Part shown: piece after piece, positions 6,697-9,972 of the stretch
How positions within the stretch are numbered: position 1 is the stretch's first letter
Layout: the number at the start of each line of letters is the position of its first letter
Assembly: GCA_030544165.1 (NCBI GenBank)
Contig: JAUNRP010000062.1
Location: 1-9,972 of the forward strand
DNA length: 9,972 nucleotides
Reading direction: 5' to 3'
DNA from: a bacterium
GTDB taxonomy: Bacteria; Actinomycetota; Actinomycetes; Actinomycetales; Actinomycetaceae
Notes under the pieces: model-generated
Databases searched by the model: none
The model's input: the letters and a program-made list of their open reading frames with translations, nothing else
What the model was told of the DNA's origin: nothing
Translations under genes and position numbers: made by a program

Positions 6697-6966
6697 ATGA
6701 GCGGTTGTGGATGCGGCGGGCACGCGGAGAAGGCGGCGCCCGAGGAGACGCGCGGCTGCGGCTGCGGGGGACACGGGAATGGCGGAGGTTGCGGCTGCGG
6801 TGGGCACGGGCACGGCCACGGGCACAGCCACGGTCAGGCGCAGGGCGGGGCCCGGGTGCGTGAGCGCGAGGAGGTGCGTTCCGAGGGACGCGAGGAGCTC
6901 GGGCTCGCCGCCGCCGGGAAGCCCGGCCACGGCAAGGGTGGCGGCTGCGGCTGCGGCGGCCACTGA
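6697..6966 (+). CDS. Small Cys/Gly/His-rich candidate metal-binding protein
   Basis: An 89-residue protein of no family I recognise with certainty. It contains four copies of GCGCGGH, at residues 3-9, 20-26, 31-37 and 83-89, the last ending the protein. Together they supply 8 Cys. The nine His include an HGHGHGHSH run at 37-45. Residues 52-68 form a charged, Arg/Glu-rich and probably helical linker. No signal peptide or membrane segment is visible, so it is presumably cytoplasmic. The composition suggests binding of zinc, nickel, copper or cobalt, comparable in style to the metal-binding tails of SlyD or HypB, but there is no homology claim. The start at 6697 is set by AAGGAGG (6685-6691) with a 5-base spacer; an in-frame GTG at 6664 lacks a ribosome site. 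Its TGA stop is directly followed by the ribF ATG, so it is translated as part of the truB-ribF unit. It could be low-complexity and partly disordered, but the ideal ribosome site, the tight junction and the ordered repeats argue that it is real. Confidence 0.85.
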   Translation: MSGCGCGGHAEKAAPEETRGCGCGGHGNGGGCGCGGHGHGHGHSHGQAQGGARVREREEVRSEGREELGLAAAGKPGHGKGGGCGCGGH

Positions 6967-7941
6967 ATGAGGGTCTGGGACGGGATCGGTGAGGTCCCGG
7001 ACCTCGACGGCTCCGTTGTCACGATCGGGATGTTCGCGGGGCTGCACCGCGGGCACCAGGAGGTGATCCGCGAGACCATCTCGCAGGCCCGGGACCTCGG
7101 CGTCCCGTCCGTGGCGGTCACCTTCACGCCCCACCCCATGGCCGTGCACCGGCCCGAGGTGCCGATGGTGCCGCTGACCACGCCCGCCCAGCGGGTGGCC
7201 GCGCTCGCGGCTGCGGGGGTGGATGCGGTGCTCCTGCTGGAGTACACCCTGGAGTTCGCCGCGAATTCGCCGGAGCAGTTCGTCTCCAGCTACCTGGTGG
7301 ATGTGCTGAGGGCGCGGGCCGTGGTGCTGGGGGAGGACTCCCGGTTCGGCGCCGGCAACGAGGGCGATGCGCAGCGGATGGTGGAGCTGGGGGAGCAGTA
7401 CGGCTTTGCCACCACGATCGTGCGCGATCTGTGTGACGGGGAGAGCGGGCGGCGTTGGTCCTCCACGTGGATCCGCGAGGCCCTCGCCGAGGGCGATGTG
7501 GCCACCGCGGGGCGGATCCTCGGACGGCCGCACTCGGTGCGGGGCGAGGTGGTGCACGGCGCCAAGCGGGGCCGTGAGCTCGGATATCCCACCGCGAACC
7601 TCGAGACCGACGAGATCGGCGTCATCCCGCTCGACGGCGTCTACGCCGGGTGGTTGATCGATGGGGCGGAGCGCTATCCGGCGGCGATCTCGGTGGGGAC
7701 CAATCCCCACTTCGAGGGGGTGCACCGGACGGTGGAGGCACACGTGCTCGGGCGCTGGGACCTCGATCTGTACGGGCGGGTGGTCACGGTGGAGTTCAAG
7801 GAGTACCTCCGGCCGATGATGACGTTCGACGGGCTGGACGGGCTCCTCGCCCAGATGGCCGAGGACGTGAACCGGGCCGCGGACCTCCTCGGGGTCGAGC
7901 GGCCGGCCACGCCGCCCGAGGTGAGCGGGCAGGTGGGCTGA
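6967..7941 (+). CDS. ribF: Bifunctional riboflavin kinase/FAD synthetase
   Basis: RibF phosphorylates riboflavin to FMN and adenylylates FMN to FAD. The 324-residue protein has the N-terminal nucleotidyltransferase domain (about 1-180). It shows TIGMFAGLHRGHQEVI (19-34), VAVTFTPHPMAV, VVLGEDSRFGAGNEGD and SSTWIREALAEGDVATAGRILGRPH. The C-terminal kinase domain (about 185-320) shows the riboflavin-kinase motif GRELGYPTANL, IPLDGVYAGW, SVGTNPHFEGVHRTVEAHVLG and DLYGRVVTVEFKEYLRPM. Length is normal. Oddity: the HxGH-type loop usually reads G-x-F-D-G-V-H, but here Ala24 (GCG at 7036-7038) replaces the Asp while His27 and His30 remain. The ATG follows the previous TGA with no gap and no clear ribosome site of its own, so translation is probably coupled to the Cys/His-rich gene. 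The stop lies in a 19-bp direct repeat. Confidence 0.96.
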   Translation: MRVWDGIGEVPDLDGSVVTIGMFAGLHRGHQEVIRETISQARDLGVPSVAVTFTPHPMAVHRPEVPMVPLTTPAQRVAALAAAGVDAVLLLEYTLEFAANSPEQFVSSYLVDVLRARAVVLGEDSRFGAGNEGDAQRMVELGEQYGFATTIVRDLCDGESGRRWSSTWIREALAEGDVATAGRILGRPHSVRGEVVHGAKRGRELGYPTANLETDEIGVIPLDGVYAGWLIDGAERYPAAISVGTNPHFEGVHRTVEAHVLGRWDLDLYGRVVTVEFKEYLRPMMTFDGLDGLLAQMAEDVNRAADLLGVERPATPPEVSGQVG

Positions 7942-7977
7942 CGCCAGCGCCCCAGGCCGGCTGACGCCAGCGCCCCA
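7936..7977 (+). repeat. 19-bp direct repeat across the ribF stop codon
   Basis: GGCTGACGCCAGCGCCCCA occurs at 7936-7954 and, without a mismatch, at 7959-7977, a 23-base period. The first copy contains the ribF TGA. A shorter related stretch (CTGCGCCAGG) follows at 7979-7988. It looks like a recent tandem duplication; no coding role is visible. Confidence 0.85.
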
Positions 7978-8018
7978 CCTGCGCCAGGCTCGGGGGAGGG
8001 TCCGGACCAGGGTGGGGC
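7972..8018 (+). terminator. Possible hairpin terminator after ribF
   Basis: GCCCCACC (7972-7979) is complementary to GGTGGGGC (8011-8018), an 8-bp stem around a 31-base interior that contains the palindrome GGTCCGGACC (7999-8008). No T-run follows. It may end ribF transcription before the rpsO promoter, but the long loop makes this uncertain. Confidence 0.35.
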
Positions 8019-8074
8019 CCGCCGTCGTGAGGGGACTCACTCCGCCTGGACGGGGCGGGCCGTGGGGACGCTGC

Positions 8075-8080
8075 TAGCAT
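8075..8080 (+). promoter_or_regulatory. Candidate rpsO promoter -10 box
   Basis: TAGCAT in the context GCTAGCATGAACGG fits the actinobacterial -10 pattern. The implied start near 8087 gives an rpsO leader of about 84 bases. No convincing -35 hexamer lies at normal spacing. Confidence 0.55.
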
Positions 8081-8100
8081 GAACGGTGCCGTATTTGATC

Positions 8101-8165
8101 GGCCACGGATTGTCGTGCCCGGGTGGATGTGCCCCGGCGCTCTGTGCAACGAGAGACATGAGGAG
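8101..8165 (+). promoter_or_regulatory. rpsO leader with paired elements and ribosome site
   Basis: The leader can pair GGcCACG (8101-8107) with CGTGCC (8114-8119), and next to it GCcCGGG (8117-8123) with CCCGGC (about 8133-8138), each with one bulged base; the two compete at 8117-8119. GAGGAG (8160-8165) precedes the GTG start by 5 bases. S15 often represses its own mRNA through leader structures that differ between phyla, so an autoregulatory site is plausible but unproven. The remainder of the ribF-rpsO gap shows nothing else I can support. Confidence 0.3.
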
Positions 8166-8170
8166 AACCT

Positions 8171-8440
8171 GTGGCGCTTGCCAAGGACGTGAAGGACCAG
8201 ATCATCGCCGAGTACGCCACCCATGAGGGCGACACCGGTTCCCCCGAGGTCCAGATTGCGCTGCTCTCGCGGCGGATCAAGGACCTCACCGAGCACTTCA
8301 AGACCCACAAGCACGATCACCACTCCCGCCGGGGCCTCATGCTGCTGGTCGGCCAGCGCCGCCGCCTGCTGGGCTACCTCGCGGACGTGGACATCGAGCG
8401 CTACCGCTCGCTGATCGAGCGCCTGGGTCTGCGTCGCTAG
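8171..8440 (+). CDS. rpsO: 30S ribosomal protein uS15
   Basis: An 89-residue uS15, the standard length. It binds the central domain of 16S rRNA early in 30S assembly and forms bridge contacts with 23S rRNA. Diagnostic stretches are the N-terminal helix KDQIIAEYATHEGDTGSPEVQ, then IALLSRRIKDLTEHFKTHKHDHHSRRGL with the conserved HxxDHHSRRGL loop, and LLVGQRRRLLGYL. The protein ends LIERLGLRR. Translation starts at a GTG (8171) with GAGGAG 5 bases upstream; an ATG at 8158 is out of frame. The gene has its own promoter candidate and is followed by a hairpin before pnp, the classical rpsO-pnp arrangement. Confidence 0.98.
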   Translation: MALAKDVKDQIIAEYATHEGDTGSPEVQIALLSRRIKDLTEHFKTHKHDHHSRRGLMLLVGQRRRLLGYLADVDIERYRSLIERLGLRR

Positions 8441-8449
8441 GACGAGACG

Positions 8450-8473
8450 CGGCCGGTCCTGCGGGACCGGCCG
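8450..8473 (+). terminator. Hairpin terminator or attenuator between rpsO and pnp
   Basis: CGGCCGGTCC (8450-8459) pairs perfectly with GGACCGGCCG (8464-8473) around a TGCG loop, beginning 9 bases after the rpsO stop. No T-run follows. It should stop or slow transcription between the two genes, or stabilise the rpsO mRNA 3' end. Confidence 0.8.
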
Positions 8474-8479
8474 TCCCCA

Positions 8480-8485
8480 TAACTT
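8480..8485 (+). promoter_or_regulatory. Weak candidate pnp promoter -10 in an AT-rich patch
   Basis: TAACTT fits TANNNT and opens an A+T-rich patch (8479-8503) that stands out against the surrounding sequence and lies between the rpsO terminator and the structured pnp leader. The -35 position would fall in the terminator and shows no consensus, so exact placement is uncertain. Confidence 0.3.
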
Positions 8486-8518
8486 CATAGACGAGATATC
8501 AACCAGAACCGCGCATGT

Positions 8519-8585
8519 TCGCCGGTCCTCGGTAGTGGCTTCCGGACCAGATGGGTCCGTGGGCTTCGACTGATGGCCGGGAGGG
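8519..8585 (+). ncRNA. Actino-pnp-like structured leader of pnp
   Basis: The pnp 5' region contains nested pairing. An outer stem joins CCGGTC (8522-8527) and GGCCGG (8575-8580), with one G.T pair. A short TCG/CGA helix follows (8529-8531 with 8567-8569). The inner hairpin joins CGGACC (8543-8548) and GGTCCG (8554-8559) with a 5-base loop. The stretch CTCGGTAGTGGCTTCCGGACC and the position directly before pnp fit the Actino-pnp motif, a conserved cis-regulatory RNA class of actinobacterial exoribonuclease genes, thought to relate to PNPase control. The pairing is seen; class membership is recalled, not tested. Confidence 0.6.
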
Positions 8586-8604
8586 CACGCGGACGAAGCA
8601 GAAC

Positions 8605-8610
8605 GGAGGG
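8605..8610 (+). promoter_or_regulatory. pnp ribosome binding site
   Basis: GGAGGG sits 8 bases before the ATG at 8619 and fixes that start; the protein then begins MEGPEIKFAEVTIDNG, the expected PNPase N-terminus. Confidence 0.75.
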
Positions 8611-8618
8611 CAACCCCT

Positions 8619-9972
8619 ATGGAGGGTCCCGAGATCAAGTTCGCCGAGGTCACCATCGATAACGGTTCCTTCGGCACCCGTACCATCCGATTCGAGACCG
8701 GCCGGCTCGCACGCCAGGCTGCTGGCTGCGCCGTGGTCTACCTGGACGAGGACACCATGCTCCTCTCCGCAACGGCGGTGTCCAACCGCCCGAAGGACCA
8801 CTTCGACTTCTTCCCCCTGACCGTGGACGTGGAGGAGCGCCAGTACGCCGCGGGCAAGATCCCCGGCTCGTTCTTCCGCCGTGAGGGCCGCCCCTCCACC
8901 GAGGCGATCCTCGCCTGCCGCCTGATCGACCGCCCGCTCCGCCCGGCGTTCGTCAAGGGCCTGCGCAACGAGGTCCAGGTGGTGGCCACCGTGCTCTCCA
9001 TCCACCCGGACGATTCTTACGACGTGGTGGCCATCAACGCCGCCTCTCTCTCCACCCAGCTCGCCGGCCTGCCCTTCTCGGGCCCGATCGGCGGCGTGCG
9101 GATCGCGTACATCGACGGTGAGTGGGTGGCGTTCCCGCGCTACTCCGAGGTCGAGCGCGCCACCTTCTCCATGGTGGTGGCCGGCCGCGTGGTGGGCGAT
9201 GACGTGGCCGTGATGATGGTGGAGGCCGAGGCAACGGACAACGCCTGGGAGCTCATCCAGGCCGGCGCCCCGAAGCCCACCGAGGAGGTGGTGGCCTCCG
9301 GCCTCGACGCCGCCAAGCCGCACATCCGCGCGCTCTGCGAGGCCCAGGCCCGGATCGCCGCGGAGGCTGCCAAGCCCACCGGCGAGTTCCCCCTCTACCC
9401 CGAGTACGCCCCCGAGGTGTACGACGTGGTGGAGCCCCGCGTGAAGGACGCAATCGCCGATGCCATCCAGATCGTGGGCAAGCAGGAGCGCGAGACCCGC
9501 CTCGAGGAGATCCGCGCCCAGGTGCTCGGTGAGATCGGGCAGGACTTCGAGGGCCGCGAGGGCGAGCTCTCCGCCGCCGTCCGCTCCGTCACCAAGAAGA
9601 TGATCCGCCAGCGCGTCCTCACCGAGGGCAAGCGCATGGACGGCCGTGGGCTGAAGGACATCCGCACCATCTCCGCCGAGGTGGAGGTGCTGCCCCGCGT
9701 GCACGGCTCGGCGCTGTTCGAGCGTGGCGAGACCCAGATCCTGGGCGTCACCACCCTCAACATGCTGCGCATGGAGCAGCAGATCGACTCGCTCTCGCCG
9801 GTCACCCGCAAGCGCTACATGCACAACTACAACTTCCCGCCCTACTCCACGGGCGAGACCGGCCGCGTGGGCTCCCCCAAGCGCCGCGAGATCGGCCACG
9901 GCGCGCTCGCCGAGCGCGCGCTCGTGCCGGTGCTCCCGTCCCGCGAGGAGTTCCCCTACGCCATCCGCCAGG
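8619..9972 (+). CDS. pnp: Polynucleotide phosphorylase, 3'-truncated by window edge
   Basis: PNPase is the 3'-5' phosphorolytic exoribonuclease (and reverse polymerase) of the RNA-decay machinery. The first 451 codons are present, with no stop before the window edge. The first RNase PH-like domain (about residues 10-145) shows LDEDTMLLSATAVSNRPK, FFPLTVDVEERQYAAGKIPG, SFFRREGRPST and ACRLIDRPLRP. A helical linker domain (about 245-325) follows. The second RNase PH domain opens with EGKRMDGRGLKDIRTISAEV, then GSALFERGETQILGVTTL and FPPYSTGETGRVGSPKRREIGHGALAERALVPVLP. The KH and S1 RNA-binding domains lie beyond the window. The start at 8619 is set by GGAGGG 8 bases upstream and the conserved N-terminus. 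The 178-bp gap after rpsO holds a terminator hairpin and a structured leader, so expression is likely controlled separately and perhaps autoregulated. Codon use is strongly optimised, as expected of a highly expressed gene. Confidence 0.97.
   Translation, partial: MEGPEIKFAEVTIDNGSFGTRTIRFETGRLARQAAGCAVVYLDEDTMLLSATAVSNRPKDHFDFFPLTVDVEERQYAAGKIPGSFFRREGRPSTEAILACRLIDRPLRPAFVKGLRNEVQVVATVLSIHPDDSYDVVAINAASLSTQLAGLPFSGPIGGVRIAYIDGEWVAFPRYSEVERATFSMVVAGRVVGDDVAVMMVEAEATDNAWELIQAGAPKPTEEVVASGLDAAKPHIRALCEAQARIAAEAAKPTGEFPLYPEYAPEVYDVVEPRVKDAIADAIQIVGKQERETRLEEIRAQVLGEIGQDFEGREGELSAAVRSVTKKMIRQRVLTEGKRMDGRGLKDIRTISAEVEVLPRVHGSALFERGETQILGVTTLNMLRMEQQIDSLSPVTRKRYMHNYNFPPYSTGETGRVGSPKRREIGHGALAERALVPVLPSREEFPYAIRQ

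Noticed and set aside
6941..6960. GGC/TGC-rich repeats in the Cys/His gene as a triplet or CRISPR-like repeat
   Set aside because: The period and frame follow the protein motif GCGCGGH, spacers are irregular and codons differ between copies, so this is a coding repeat.
6409..8040. 543-codon minus-strand frame spanning truB end, Cys/His gene and ribF
   Set aside because: It crosses several well-supported plus-strand genes and has repetitive Ala/Pro/Arg/His composition without any recognisable domain.
8499..9899. 466-codon minus-strand frame opposite pnp
   Set aside because: Shadow of the strongly biased pnp codons; the plus strand gives a textbook PNPase sequence.

Overview
The window is a high-G+C bacterial chromosome segment. 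It carries the end of the classical translation and RNA-metabolism cluster infB, rbfA, truB, ribF, rpsO, pnp, all on the plus strand. Codons end overwhelmingly in G or C, starts include GTG, promoters look like TANNNT boxes with no clear -35, and a leader resembling the Actino-pnp RNA motif precedes pnp. Together these point to an actinobacterium, probably of a Micrococcales-like group; the genus cannot be fixed from the sequence.

Layout. Bases 1-1346 are the C-terminal part of infB (translation initiation factor IF-2), closed by a very strong hairpin (1359-1398). Bases 1449-5280 hold a three-gene cassette that is not part of the usual infB-rbfA neighbourhood: a DASS/SLC13-type sodium/anion symporter, a large histidine kinase starting 4 bases after it, and a single-domain response regulator overlapping the kinase by ATGA. 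A TAGGCT -10 box spaced so that transcription would begin at or next to the rbfA ATG then restarts the conserved cluster: rbfA (5294-5752) and truB (5749-6657, GTGA overlap). Between truB and ribF sits an 89-residue Cys/Gly/His-rich protein (6697-6966) with four GCGCGGH modules. It has an ideal Shine-Dalgarno sequence, and its stop codon abuts the ribF ATG. ribF (6967-7941) is followed by a 229-bp gap with a 19-bp direct repeat, then rpsO (8171-8440), a terminator hairpin, the structured pnp leader and the first 451 codons of pnp (8619 to the window end).

How the genes work together. The housekeeping genes serve translation initiation (IF-2), 30S maturation (RbfA), tRNA pseudouridylation (TruB), FMN/FAD synthesis (RibF), the 30S subunit (uS15) and RNA decay (PNPase). 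The inserted cassette has the shape of a nutrient or anion uptake and sensing module: transporter, kinase and regulator without a DNA-binding domain. The kinase is unusual, with a degenerate receiver-like N-terminus, a Crp-like sensor lacking the usual cAMP signature, and about 75 extra residues inside the HisKA region. The least explained gene is the small Cys/His-rich protein, a candidate metal-binding protein embedded in an otherwise conserved operon. The long minus-strand reading frames look like G+C-rich shadows of the plus-strand genes; I see no convincing minus-strand gene, RNA gene, mobile element or CRISPR array.
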